From the NCBI GenBank assembly GCA_964583615.1, contig CAZOWM010000043.1, positions 1 through 30,591 of the forward strand: 30,591 nt of DNA, read 5' to 3'. This DNA is from CAZOWM01 sp964583615 (GTDB taxonomy: Bacteria > Spirochaetota > B62-G9 > DRHN01). Positions 14,634 to 23,182 of this stretch are shown piece by piece. How positions within the stretch are numbered: position 1 is the stretch's first letter; every line of letters starts with the position of its first letter. The notes below the pieces were generated by a model. It was not told the origin of the DNA, did no database searches, and saw nothing but the letters and a program-made list of their open reading frames with translations. The translations under genes and the position numbers were made by a program.

Positions 14634-15661
14634 ATTTCGGAGTTATCGGGTGCGGAGGGATTGCCGACAGAAGAACCATTCCGGGAATGCTCGAATCGGA
14701 CAGGGTGAAGATCATGGCAGTTGAGGATATTTCGGAAGAGCTCACACAAAGAGTAGCGAGAAAATACGGAGTGGGGAAAATCTTCACGGATACAGACAAC
14801 CTTTTACGGGTCGGAGATATCGATGCCGTGTACATTGCAACTCCGGTGTACGCGCATGAAGACCAGATACGGAAAGCGGCGGATGCGGGAAAACACATAC
14901 TTTGTGAAAAGCCGCTCTGTCTCACTGTGCGAAAAACAGAAAAGGTCATTTCCTATTGCGAGAAAAGAGGAGTGAGCCTTCAGGTTGGGTTCATGATGCG
15001 GTATCACGGGTTTCATATCAGTGCAAAGAAGATGATCGAAAATGGAGAGCTCGGGGAACCTGTTATGGGAAGGGGCCAGCTCACCTGCTGGTACCCTCCC
15101 ATGGAAGGAGCCTGGCGCCAGGACCCTGCAAAAGGAGGAGGGGGTGCTCTGATGGACATGGCAATACACAGTGTGGACATTCTTCGGTATATGTTTGGTG
15201 AAGTCGAGACAGTCTCATCATTCAACGGAACACAAGCCCACGGATACCTCGTTGAAGACTCAGGGGTCATTCTGCTGAAGTTCAAAAACGGCGCCTATGG
15301 TGTCTGCGACTCATTTTTCAATATCCCCGATGAGGCTGCCAAGGGGGTGCTCGAGCTGTACGGAACCAGAGGAAGCCTCATGGCGGAAGGAACAATCTCG
15401 CAGGTCGCGGGTGGTAAAATGTCTGCTTTGCTCCAGAAGGGAGAAAGAGGGTATGACGTGCAGCAGGAGAGAACGAAGATTGAACCGTTTGAAGTCAAAG
15501 CGGAACTGAAAAACATGTACTGCGCAGAGGTCGAAGACTTTATCGATGCGGTGGAAAATAACAGAAGACCGATGAACAGCGGGGAAGAAGCGTTGAAAAA
15601 TTTCAAGATAATATGTGCGGCATACGAGTCACAGAAAAAAAGAAAGGTGATTCGGGTTTGA
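14630..15661 (+). CDS. Gfo/Idh/MocA-family NAD(P)-dependent sugar dehydrogenase
   Basis: An oxidoreductase of 343 residues that should oxidise or reduce a hydroxyl/keto group of a sugar, sugar phosphate or inositol. The N-terminal Rossmann motif is GVIGCGGIAD (4-13); CEKPL (92-96) holds the family's lysine for catalysis and cofactor; and D176/H180 in LMDMAIHSVD are the active-site pair of the C-terminal alpha/beta domain. The ATG overlaps the stop of the deacetylase remnant, with AGGAGGTG upstream, so it was built as the second gene of that operon. With a deacetylase, an aminotransferase and a NagB-like enzyme nearby, the substrate is likely an amino sugar or its keto derivative, as an inference. 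Codon use resembles its neighbours. Confidence 0.92.
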   Translation: MNFGVIGCGGIADRRTIPGMLESDRVKIMAVEDISEELTQRVARKYGVGKIFTDTDNLLRVGDIDAVYIATPVYAHEDQIRKAADAGKHILCEKPLCLTVRKTEKVISYCEKRGVSLQVGFMMRYHGFHISAKKMIENGELGEPVMGRGQLTCWYPPMEGAWRQDPAKGGGGALMDMAIHSVDILRYMFGEVETVSSFNGTQAHGYLVEDSGVILLKFKNGAYGVCDSFFNIPDEAAKGVLELYGTRGSLMAEGTISQVAGGKMSALLQKGERGYDVQQERTKIEPFEVKAELKNMYCAEVEDFIDAVENNRRPMNSGEEALKNFKIICAAYESQKKRKVIRV

Positions 15662-15670
15662 GCTTTGGGG

Positions 15671-15690
15671 GTTGTCTCTGACAATTATTT
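15671..15690 (+). terminator. Weak terminator-like hairpin after the Gfo/Idh gene
   Basis: TTGTC-TCT-GACAA forms a 5-bp stem followed by TTATTT, nine bases after the stop codon. The stem is short, so termination would be partial. Confidence 0.25.
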
Positions 15691-15696
15691 AGAGAA

Positions 15697-15849
15697 TTAA
15701 CTTTTTAAAAATAAAAATGCTTTCTGCACTTTGACTTTTTCGATCTCCTTTTCCCGCCATAATTCTTTTACTAACTGGGTTCCTTTAAAATCATATTTCT
15801 GACAAAAATATTTTTGAATCTCTATTTTTGCCTCGATCACTTCTATCAT
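15697..15849 (-). CDS. Possible 50-residue ORF or gene remnant
   Basis: On the minus strand an ATG at 15849 opens 50 codons (beginning MIEVIEAKIEIQKYFCQKYD and ending FLFLKS). The composition, with alternating charged and hydrophobic residues and a Trp, looks more like real protein than most shadow ORFs, and nothing is coded opposite it. There is no ribosome-binding site and a stop lies ten codons upstream. I do not recognise it. It may be the C-terminal scrap of a lost gene or chance. Confidence 0.2.
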   Translation of the reverse strand: MIEVIEAKIEIQKYFCQKYDFKGTQLVKELWREKEIEKVKVQKAFLFLKS

Positions 15850-15924
15850 GGAAAAAATGGATTTTTGGTTCTTTCAGTATTATACGTACAATATTTCTGG
15901 AATTCTGTATTCGGAGAAAAAAGC

Positions 15925-15953
15925 TTGACTCTGATATATCGGCAGTTTACGAT
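15925..15953 (+). promoter_or_regulatory. Candidate promoter for the VOC/aminotransferase/NagB-like genes
   Basis: TTGACT (15925-15930) and TACGAT (15948-15953) are separated by exactly 17 bases. Transcription would start near 15960, giving a leader of about 115 bases before the gene at 16076. Confidence 0.45.
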
Positions 15954-16075
15954 TAGCTGAAATAAGCACACACAGTAATCACGTTTGAGATAAAAGATCT
16001 GAACACGTATCATGTTATGCACAGAACAGACGCGGTGTGGGGGAAAAAGTGTACTGAGAAAAGGAGTGTTCGGAA

Positions 16076-16423
16076 ATGGTTTTTGATCATATAGGGCTCA
16101 GAACAACGGAAAAAAAACAAGGAGAAAACTGGGTGGAGGCAACCCGAGTATGGGTAACGAACCCAAAGGATCATCCTTTTCATGTCGAGTGGCTCCGCTA
16201 TGAGCCGGACAGCCCTGTTCCTGATGCACTAAAAAACAATCCGCATATCGCATACCGTGTGGACAGTATTGAAGAGATCTCCAGGGGGATGAAGGTTCTG
16301 CTGGAGCCTTTTGAAGTGGGGGGCTTCGTTCGCGTAGGGTTTTACCAGTACAGCGATGGGTCTGTATATGAGTTTATGGAGTATCTCAAGGGCGGGGACG
16401 AGTGGTTCCCTGAAACACCGTAG
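16076..16423 (+). CDS. Small VOC (glyoxalase)-fold protein
   Basis: A 115-residue protein that opens with FDHIGLRT, the typical first strand of VOC-superfamily enzymes, and has a second half with HIAYRVDSIEE and VYEFMEY, the pattern around the second metal-ligand strand. H5, H67 and E109 or E112 could be metal ligands. VOC proteins include lyases, isomerases and dioxygenases as well as binding proteins, so no reaction can be named. The start has AAAAGGAG 11 bases upstream. It begins the second block of the sugar cluster, 85 bp before the aminotransferase gene, so it may act on the same carbohydrate. Confidence 0.7.
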   Translation: MVFDHIGLRTTEKKQGENWVEATRVWVTNPKDHPFHVEWLRYEPDSPVPDALKNNPHIAYRVDSIEEISRGMKVLLEPFEVGGFVRVGFYQYSDGSVYEFMEYLKGGDEWFPETP

Positions 16424-16507
16424 TCAACCCTAGGGGGGCGAGTACCTGCAGAGAGATATGCCTTTCCTGTACAGAAAACAATTCTGACCTTCAAAGAGGA
16501 GCACAGG

Positions 16508-17782
16508 ATGAAAGAAAAACTCGCAATTGCGGGTGGACCAAAAGCAGTAAAAAACGCACTGGCTGGGTGGCCGCAATTCGATGATAATGCCATCAGCTCA
16601 GTGGTGGAAGTACTGCGATCTGGGAAGGTGAATTACTGGACAGGACCCAGGGGGATGGAGTTCGAGAAAAAATACGCTCAGTGGCAGGGGAGCGGGTATG
16701 CAATCAGTACGGCAACAGGAACAGCAGCGCTTCATGTCACACTGACGGCGCTGGGTATCGGCCCGGGTGACGAGGTGATCGTTCCAAGCTATACATTTAT
16801 TGCGACGAGTTTTTCTGTGGTGCAGGCTGGGGCGATCCCCAGATTTGCAGACGTGAATATCGAAGACCACTGTATCAGTGTCGAATCCGCGGAGAAACTC
16901 GTCAATGAGCGGACAAAGGCGATCATTCCGGTCCACCTGTACGGGAACGTATGTGACATGGACCGGATCATGGCGTTCGCAGAAAAACACAATCTGTGGG
17001 TTATTGAGGACAATGCAGAAGCTTTCGGTGGTGAATATAAAGGAAGAAAAACGGGTACCATCGGTCACGTTGCTGGAGCAAGCTTCTGTCAGAACAAGAC
17101 TTTTACCACAGGCGGTGAAGGAGGTATGGTAACCACAGACGACGAAGATCTTGCGTGGACAGCACGCAGTTTCAGGGATCACGGCTATGATGTACGAGAG
17201 CGCCTCAACCTCCTCGAAATGGAACAAAAGCTTCCTTACATTCACAACATGATAGGCTGGAATTACAGAATGACGGAGATGCAGTCTGCAATCGGTCTTG
17301 CCGAGCTCGAGAGAATCGACACGTGGAATCTTCCCATGAGAAGGCGAAACGCGAAAATCATCATCGATCGGTTGAAGAATAATTCACTGGTGAAGTATTT
17401 TCCCGTCGATACTCCTGAGAGGAGAAACGGCTGGTACGCGATGGCATTTTCATTGGATATCGAAAACATGAACTGCGATATCACCCGGTTCGTCGAGGCG
17501 GTGGTTGCCGAAGGGGCTCCGTGCTGGAAGGTGTTCTGGCCTCAGTGCCACACAGAAAAGGCATTCACAGAGAAAAGGGCATTCGGAAAGTCCGGTTTTC
17601 CTTTAACTTCAAGGGAATACACCGATCCGGAAAGCGTTGATTACAGCAGGGTAGAGGTCCCCAACGCAGTCTGGCACGAATCCCACACGTTTACATGTTT
17701 TCCTTTTCCCACATTCACACAAGAGGATATGAACCAGATTGCGGATGCGTTGGAAAAGGTAATAGTGGCCTTTTCCGAATGA
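16508..17782 (+). CDS. DegT/DnrJ/EryC1-family PLP aminotransferase
   Basis: A sugar or cyclitol aminotransferase of 424 residues that exchanges a keto group and an amino group using PLP and usually glutamate or glutamine. The N-terminus LAIAGGPKAVK...SGKVNYWTG is typical of the StsC-like/inositol-type subgroup. Further signatures are GTAALH (71-76), DEVIVPSYTF (88-97), IEDNAEAFGG with D168 contacting the PLP ring, and the Schiff-base lysine K197 in FCQNKTFTTGGEGG. The protein is about 30-50 residues longer than the common 370-390. AGAGGAG precedes the ATG by seven bases. With the Gfo/Idh dehydrogenase it could form an oxidation-transamination pair making or removing an amino group on a sugar, as NtdC/NtdA do for kanosamine; this is analogy, not proof. 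Confidence 0.92.
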   Translation: MKEKLAIAGGPKAVKNALAGWPQFDDNAISSVVEVLRSGKVNYWTGPRGMEFEKKYAQWQGSGYAISTATGTAALHVTLTALGIGPGDEVIVPSYTFIATSFSVVQAGAIPRFADVNIEDHCISVESAEKLVNERTKAIIPVHLYGNVCDMDRIMAFAEKHNLWVIEDNAEAFGGEYKGRKTGTIGHVAGASFCQNKTFTTGGEGGMVTTDDEDLAWTARSFRDHGYDVRERLNLLEMEQKLPYIHNMIGWNYRMTEMQSAIGLAELERIDTWNLPMRRRNAKIIIDRLKNNSLVKYFPVDTPERRNGWYAMAFSLDIENMNCDITRFVEAVVAEGAPCWKVFWPQCHTEKAFTEKRAFGKSGFPLTSREYTDPESVDYSRVEVPNAVWHESHTFTCFPFPTFTQEDMNQIADALEKVIVAFSE

Positions 17783-17923
17783 CCGTGTGACAGGGCAGAA
17801 AAAGAAATACTGTAGCTTATTCCCAACAACTGTAGCCATCGAAACTCGGAATACACGGATCGTGAGAGGATTCACTTCGGGAGCAATCAAAGAAAGAAAC
17901 TCAGATACAAGAAGGAGGATACA

Positions 17924-18883
17924 ATGTCTGGCATCAATCTACTCTCTACCATTAAGGGATCTCTGCTTGAAGATTTTTTTCCAAAGGGGTGGAGCCTCGA
18001 AAAAATCGATGCATGCTGCAGCCGGCCAAAGGATGAAATATTCCAAAGGCAGGATTGGTGGAGTAATGAGTTCAATATCGTTTCCTGCCGGAGTGTTGAG
18101 GACTTCAATACCATGATGGGGCATGAGATCGCCATGGAGATTAGAAATGCAAAAGAGGAGGGAAAGCAGATCGTGTTCATACTTCCGGTCGGACCGATGG
18201 GGATGTATCGATGGGTCGTGTATTTCCTGACCCGGTGGAACATCGACTGCGGCCACATGCATGGATTCAACATGGATGAGTGGAGCGATTCTCGGGGAAA
18301 CACACTGCCCAATACGAATCCCGGGGCTTTCCAGTACGCAATGGAACACGCACTCTATGCTCCGCTCGGAAAACTCACCGTACCGGAGAAACAGAGGCAT
18401 TTTGCGACAAAAGACGCGTTACCGCACTTCAAAGACCAGATCTTTTCTTTGAAGCAAAAGGGTGCGAGTCTGGTTGTGGTATACGGAGTCGGCAGGGTTT
18501 TTCACATTGCATTCTGGGAGCCTCATTTTGCGGGTGAGTTTTCTTCTGAGGACGAGTGGAAAGAGCAGACACACAGAATCGCCGCAAAGCTTCATCCGCT
18601 GACGATCGAACAGAACGCGGTCACGAGCTTCAAGAGCAGGACCACGCTCGTTTCTGCACGTGCAAACACGATCGGTCCGGGACTTTTCCTTGCCGCGGAC
18701 TATGCAATCGGTGGTGCAGAAGGCGTTTTCGGCCGCGGGATGCAGTGGCAGGGAATGAGCCTTTGGGTAACACTGAGGTATGGTCCCGACATGTGGGTAC
18801 CTTCGAGCTTCATGCCGACCAGGCCCGGTACGCTCTATTTTGAAGAAACGCTTGCAGGGCCTCTGGAACCGGAATTGAACTGA
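17924..18883 (+). CDS. NagB-like (glucosamine-6-phosphate deaminase superfamily) protein with altered active site
   Basis: A 319-residue homologue of the NagB/sugar-phosphate isomerase fold, longer than NagB (about 266). Recognisable blocks are LPVGPMGMY (88-95; NagB LPTGxTP), FNMDEW (115-120; NagB FNMDEY, catalytic D72 equivalent D118) and GVGRVFHIAFWEP (188-200; NagB GIGxDGHIAFNEP). H194 and E199 are kept, but the aspartate of DGH is valine (V192) and the asparagine of FNEP is tryptophan (W198). A normal deaminase reaction is therefore doubtful; a different sugar phosphate or an isomerase-only reaction is possible. The start is fixed by AAGGAGG. It follows the aminotransferase by 141 bp and is closed by the terminator at 18926. 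Confidence 0.8.
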   Translation: MSGINLLSTIKGSLLEDFFPKGWSLEKIDACCSRPKDEIFQRQDWWSNEFNIVSCRSVEDFNTMMGHEIAMEIRNAKEEGKQIVFILPVGPMGMYRWVVYFLTRWNIDCGHMHGFNMDEWSDSRGNTLPNTNPGAFQYAMEHALYAPLGKLTVPEKQRHFATKDALPHFKDQIFSLKQKGASLVVVYGVGRVFHIAFWEPHFAGEFSSEDEWKEQTHRIAAKLHPLTIEQNAVTSFKSRTTLVSARANTIGPGLFLAADYAIGGAEGVFGRGMQWQGMSLWVTLRYGPDMWVPSSFMPTRPGTLYFEETLAGPLEPELN

Positions 18884-18925
18884 AGGGAGAGGAGCTTATC
18901 GTACACACAGAAGAAAAATTATGTG

Positions 18926-18956
18926 AAAACGTCCCGAGATGGAGCGTTTTTCTTCT
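18926..18956 (+). terminator. Intrinsic terminator ending the sugar cluster
   Basis: AAAACGTCCC pairs with GGAGCGTTTT around GAGAT (one wobble, one mismatch), followed by T-rich TCTTCT. A wider repeat AGAAGAAAAA (18909-18918) / TTTTTCTTCT (18947-18956) makes the site symmetric and possibly active in both directions. Confidence 0.7.
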
Positions 18957-18960
18957 GAGT

Positions 18961-18972
18961 ACCCTGCAGGGT
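18961..18972. repeat. 12-bp perfect palindrome ACCCTGCAGGGT
   Basis: A perfect self-complementary 12-mer just downstream of the terminator and 40 bp before the ahcY promoter. It could be a regulator site; no second copy was noticed. Confidence 0.35.
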
Positions 18973-19012
18973 GTGCATCTTCAGTTCGTCCGTGTTCCTC
19001 CCCACAATTTGG

Positions 19013-19041
19013 TTGATGATACATGCAAATGTCATTATTAT
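19013..19041 (+). promoter_or_regulatory. Promoter of the ahcY-smc transcription unit
   Basis: TTGATG (19013-19018) and TATTAT (19036-19041, 5/6) are 17 bases apart. The start near 19048 leaves a leader of only about 40 bases, too short for a SAH or SAM riboswitch. Confidence 0.55.
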
Positions 19042-19087
19042 TAACTTCCAGTTGATCATACAGCTCAGAGTAAGGAGACAGTGTACA

Positions 19088-20341
19088 ATGGAGTACAAGG
19101 TAAAAGACCTCGGCCTCGCTGAAACAGGAGAGATGAAGATTGAGTGGGCAGAATCTCGGATGCCCGTGCTCATGTATTTGCAGGAAAAATATGAAAAACA
19201 GAGACCGTTCGAAGGGCAGCGGATCGCCGGATGTTTGCATGTAACAAAGGAAACAGCGGTACTCGTGAAAACACTCGCCCGCTGCGGTGCCCAGGTGGCG
19301 TGGTCCGGCTGTAATCCTCTCTCCACTCAGGACGATATTGCTGCAGCACTCGCACGAGACGGAATTCCGATATTTGCATGGCACGGCATGAGCGTGGATG
19401 AGTTTTACTGGGCCATTGAGAGAACGATAGATTTGAAGCCCTCACTTACTCTGGATGACGGTGCAGACTTAATCAACACTCTTCACCACAAGCACCCAAA
19501 AATGGCCAGGGAGGTTATTGCAGGCACGGAAGAGACAACCACCGGCGTGCATCGGCTCAGGGCAATGGCAAAGGCGGGGGCGCTTCTCTATCCGGTTATT
19601 GCAGTAAACGACGCAGAGACGAAATGGGATTTTGACAATATATACGGCACTGGGCAGTCTTCAATCGACGGGATACTGAGATCCACGTCAATACTCTTTG
19701 CAGGGAAGAGTTTCGTCGTTGCAGGGTACGGTCATTGTGGAAAGGGAACAGCAATCAGGGCGTGTGGTATGGGCGCGCATGTGATCGTCACAGAGGTGAG
19801 GCCGCTTCAGGCTCTGAAGGCGACCCTGGACGGTTTCAGCGTCATGACGATGGACGAAGCGGCGGAGATCGGTGACATTTTCATTACCGCCACGGGTATG
19901 AAGGATGTGATCGTGAAGCGCCACTTTGAAAAGATGAAGGACGGCGCGATCGTCTGCAATACAGGTCATTACGACTGCGAGCTGAACCTGAAGGATCTCA
20001 AGCAGATCGCGGAAAACGTGCGAGAGGTAAGGCCCAACAATGAGGAATACTCACTAAAAAACGGTAGAAAGATCTTTGTTCTCGCAAAAGGAAGGCTGGT
20101 AAATCTTGCCGGGGCAGAAGGCCATCCATCAGAGGTGATGGATATGAGTTTCGCAAATCAGTTTCTCTCACTTGTTCGCTGCGCCAGGGAGGGGAAGTCT
20201 CTCACTGTTGATGTTCACGATGTTCCCTTCGAGCAGGACGAGGAGCTTGCGCTTCTCAAGCTGAAAACCATGAAGATTGAGATCGATACTCTCAGCACTG
20301 ATCAGGAAAACTACAGAGATGATTATATGGCTGGAACATAA
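19088..20341 (+). CDS. ahcY: Adenosylhomocysteinase (S-adenosylhomocysteine hydrolase)
   Basis: It splits S-adenosylhomocysteine into adenosine and homocysteine, keeping methyltransferases free of product inhibition. The 417 residues match the shorter bacterial/archaeal form. Visible features are HVTKETAVLV, the substrate loop TEETTTGVHRL (147-157), the catalytic K179 and D181 region in NDAETKWDFDNIYGTGQS, the NAD-binding GYGHCGKG (213-220), and a C-terminus ending in Asp-rich YRDDYMAGT rather than the usual KPDHYRY. I start at the ATG at 19088, with TAAGGAG upstream; a longer frame to 18971 runs through the promoter and is not used. It has its own promoter and lies 21 bp before smc. Confidence 0.96.
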   Translation: MEYKVKDLGLAETGEMKIEWAESRMPVLMYLQEKYEKQRPFEGQRIAGCLHVTKETAVLVKTLARCGAQVAWSGCNPLSTQDDIAAALARDGIPIFAWHGMSVDEFYWAIERTIDLKPSLTLDDGADLINTLHHKHPKMAREVIAGTEETTTGVHRLRAMAKAGALLYPVIAVNDAETKWDFDNIYGTGQSSIDGILRSTSILFAGKSFVVAGYGHCGKGTAIRACGMGAHVIVTEVRPLQALKATLDGFSVMTMDEAAEIGDIFITATGMKDVIVKRHFEKMKDGAIVCNTGHYDCELNLKDLKQIAENVREVRPNNEEYSLKNGRKIFVLAKGRLVNLAGAEGHPSEVMDMSFANQFLSLVRCAREGKSLTVDVHDVPFEQDEELALLKLKTMKIEIDTLSTDQENYRDDYMAGT

Positions 20342-20362
20342 CTTTCTTTTTCGGAGATTGAG

Positions 20363-23182
20363 TTGTTTTTAAAGAGCTTGGAAATATATGGTTTCAAATC
20401 CTTTGCGGAAAAGACGAAGTTTCAGTTCAAGCCTGGCGTCACGGCAATCGTAGGGCCGAACGGCTGCGGAAAGAGTAATGTCGTGGATGCCATACGCTGG
20501 GTTCTCGGTGAGTCCAATGCACGTTCTCTGCGCGGCGAAGTCATGGACGATGTGATATTTTCTGGTTCTGAAGAGAGAAAACCACTTGGAATGGCTGAGG
20601 TTGGAATAACAGTTGTTAATGATGAAGAGCTTCTCCCTATCGAATACTCAGAGGTAAATATCAAGAGACGTCTGTACCGTTCTGGAGAGAGTGAATTCTT
20701 CATAAATAGGAACAGCGTTCGTCTGAAAGATATTCATGAACTCTTCGCAGATACGGGTATTGGAAAGGCATCCTACTCCATAATGGAGCAGGGGAACATC
20801 GATATGATATTGAGCAACAAACCGGAAGAGAGGATGGTTGTTTTTGAGGAAGCTGCAGGTATTACACGATACAAAACGAGGATGAAGCAGTCTTACAGAA
20901 AGCTCGCGTCTACAGAGGAGAATCTTATTCGGTTGAACCTCATCATAAACGAAGTAGAAAAAGAGCACCGTTCTTTAGAAAAACAGGCGCAGAAAGCCCT
21001 TCAGTATAAAACTCTCAAAAAAGAAGAACTTGAATTCGAGAAGCTCTATAACTACACGAGGGTCCTCGCTCTCGACCAGCAGCTTGAAAAGAACTACACG
21101 ACTCTCGGGGAGCTCAAAACACAAAAAGAATCGCAGGAAAAAATCCTCGAGGAACTGAATGCATCTCTCAAGAAAAAAATAGAGAAAATCAAGGATGTTG
21201 AGAGAGGCATTTCCGAGTTAAAGAATATGATTTTTAGGATCGAAGCGGAAATCGAATCCATTATTTCAAAATCTGCACATATTGAAGAGAGAGTGTTCGA
21301 GCTGAAAAACGAAATCGCCAAGAAGAATCAGCTCAGGATAAAAATGCAGGGTGCAAAGACGGAACTCGAACAGCGGATCGACCATCAGCGTAGAGAAAGG
21401 GAGGCGCTAACGGAACTCGTACGGTCACAGGAGGAAAAGCTCGGGAGATATGTGGAGGAGTTGCAATATGTGGATCAGTCCATAGAGAAGATGTCTATTC
21501 GGATCGACGAAAACAACAGCATACTCGAGAAGATCGGGGGTGAGCTGCACATTCTCCGTACGAAACTCAAGGATGTAACAAACAGATTACTCCAGGAGAT
21601 CGATACAATAAAAACACGGTCCATGGGAAAAGATCAGGAAAAAAATCTACTGGTCGAAAACATCAAAGAAGCAATGCAGAACATTGATAATGCCCTTCGC
21701 CGCCACGGAAGCCGTATTCACGACTTTCTTTTTATCGCTAATGATGCCGAAAGAGAAAGCAGGGCGGATGAACTGAAGGAAGAGATTGATACTCTGAGGA
21801 ACCGTATAAAGGATGTGTTCTCAGACATCGAAACGGTGATATCGATTCAGGATGAACTGAGCAGAACGATATTCGGGAAGGAAGGAGTGCATTCTCAGAA
21901 AGAACAGATAGAAAGAGATATGGACCGAAATACGAAGCTGGAGGCGCACCTCAAACAGGAAAACACCGGGTTTAGCAAAGAGCTCGAAAAAATCAGACAA
22001 AAAAAAGAGGAGTTTGAAAACACTATCAATAACCTTCGTCCGGAGATTGCACGAAACAGGGAAAAAGAAAAATTCCATGAAGAGAATATCGCTCGTCTTG
22101 GTGATGAGCTCGAGAGAAGCGACGAGTCTTTGGAGGATATGGACTTTGATGTACAGACGCTCGAAGAACGAATAAAAAAGCTCAATACAGAAAAAGAGGC
22201 GCTCTCTGAAAGGCGAAGGAGTAAAGAGGAGCAGAAAGTACGGCTCAGAGAAAAAACAAAGGAACAGAACGAGCTCATCGAGAAGATTCTTGAGGATATA
22301 CATCAAACAGAGTCATTCGTGGAAAACAGCAAATACAAAACAGAACAGCTTTCAGGTTCAATCGAAAAGATCGATCTGAACAATGCGGAGCTTTCGACAA
22401 AGATCGAAACCATCAAGGAGAATTTCAGAGAGAGGTACAGCATATCTCTCGATATTGTGGGAGAAGAGGTTTTTGCTTCTGAGGCAGCAGACGAGGCGTT
22501 TTCCGAAAGTGGCGGGCCGGACATACGACTGATACAGGAACAGAGGGAGAAGATCAAGAAGAGCGTGAGCGATCTCGGGCAGGTGAATCTCATTGCCATA
22601 GAGGAATACAACGAAACAAAAAAAAGGCTGGCCTATCTCACTGAGCAGAGAGATGATCTCGAGAGAGCCAAGAATGATTTGCACATCGTTATGGACAAAA
22701 CTCTCCGATCTTCAAAGGATCTGTTTATGGAGAGTTTTGACAAAATCAAAGGCAACTTTAACGGAATATTCCGGAGGTTGTTCAATGGAGGTAGGACAGA
22801 CCTCTTTCTCACCGATGCGTCGAATATCTTTGAAACAGGTGTCGAGGTCATGGCGTGCCCGCCAGGCAAGGCGCTGAAAAGGCGCTCACTGCTCTCGGGG
22901 GGAGAAAAGGGACTCACCGCAATCGCACTTCTTTTTGCAATTTTTATGGTTCGTCCAAGCCCGTTCTGCATGCTTGATGAGGTAGATCACGATTTGGACG
23001 AGGAGAATGTTATCCGTTTTTTACGGTTATTGAAGGAATTTACCGATTCCACTCAGTTCATTATCATTACCCACAACAGACGAACGATCGAATTCTCCGA
23101 TATTATCTATGGGATAACCACGGAGGAAGCAGGGGTTTCGAAGGTTGTCTCTCTTGATATGGTGGAGCAGGTTATTGAATGA
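20363..23182 (+). CDS. smc: Chromosome segregation protein SMC, short form
   Basis: A DNA-organising ATPase of the SMC family, expected to act as a dimer with ScpA/ScpB. The TTG at 20363 gives the standard MFLKSLEIYGFKSF start and has CGGAGA before it. The N-head has Walker A GPNGCGKSN (31-39) and the family's DDVIFSGSE. The C-head has LLSGGEKGLTAIALLFAI (about 840-858) and Walker B FCMLDEVDHDLDEENV. Between them lie two long coiled coils. At 939 residues it is about 240 shorter than canonical SMC (about 1180), and I see no glycine-rich hinge domain in the centre (about 415-500), only charged helical sequence. The dimer contact must be reduced or different. The next gene overlaps its stop. 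Confidence 0.93.
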   Translation: MFLKSLEIYGFKSFAEKTKFQFKPGVTAIVGPNGCGKSNVVDAIRWVLGESNARSLRGEVMDDVIFSGSEERKPLGMAEVGITVVNDEELLPIEYSEVNIKRRLYRSGESEFFINRNSVRLKDIHELFADTGIGKASYSIMEQGNIDMILSNKPEERMVVFEEAAGITRYKTRMKQSYRKLASTEENLIRLNLIINEVEKEHRSLEKQAQKALQYKTLKKEELEFEKLYNYTRVLALDQQLEKNYTTLGELKTQKESQEKILEELNASLKKKIEKIKDVERGISELKNMIFRIEAEIESIISKSAHIEERVFELKNEIAKKNQLRIKMQGAKTELEQRIDHQRREREALTELVRSQEEKLGRYVEELQYVDQSIEKMSIRIDENNSILEKIGGELHILRTKLKDVTNRLLQEIDTIKTRSMGKDQEKNLLVENIKEAMQNIDNALRRHGSRIHDFLFIANDAERESRADELKEEIDTLRNRIKDVFSDIETVISIQDELSRTIFGKEGVHSQKEQIERDMDRNTKLEAHLKQENTGFSKELEKIRQKKEEFENTINNLRPEIARNREKEKFHEENIARLGDELERSDESLEDMDFDVQTLEERIKKLNTEKEALSERRRSKEEQKVRLREKTKEQNELIEKILEDIHQTESFVENSKYKTEQLSGSIEKIDLNNAELSTKIETIKENFRERYSISLDIVGEEVFASEAADEAFSESGGPDIRLIQEQREKIKKSVSDLGQVNLIAIEEYNETKKRLAYLTEQRDDLERAKNDLHIVMDKTLRSSKDLFMESFDKIKGNFNGIFRRLFNGGRTDLFLTDASNIFETGVEVMACPPGKALKRRSLLSGGEKGLTAIALLFAIFMVRPSPFCMLDEVDHDLDEENVIRFLRLLKEFTDSTQFIIITHNRRTIEFSDIIYGITTEEAGVSKVVSLDMVEQVIE

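Larger units (their letters stand above)
15662..16075. other. 414-bp AT-rich intergenic stretch
   Basis: This gap is clearly more AT-rich than the flanking genes. It holds a weak terminator-like hairpin (15671-15690), a 50-codon minus-strand ORF with protein-like composition but no ribosome-binding site (15697-15849), and a promoter candidate for the next gene (15925-15953). It may be the scar of an insertion or deletion that split the sugar cluster. Confidence 0.5.

Noticed and set aside
18884..19087. SAH or SAM riboswitch upstream of ahcY
   Set aside because: The predicted leader is only about 40 bases, and the structured part upstream is a terminator for the previous gene.
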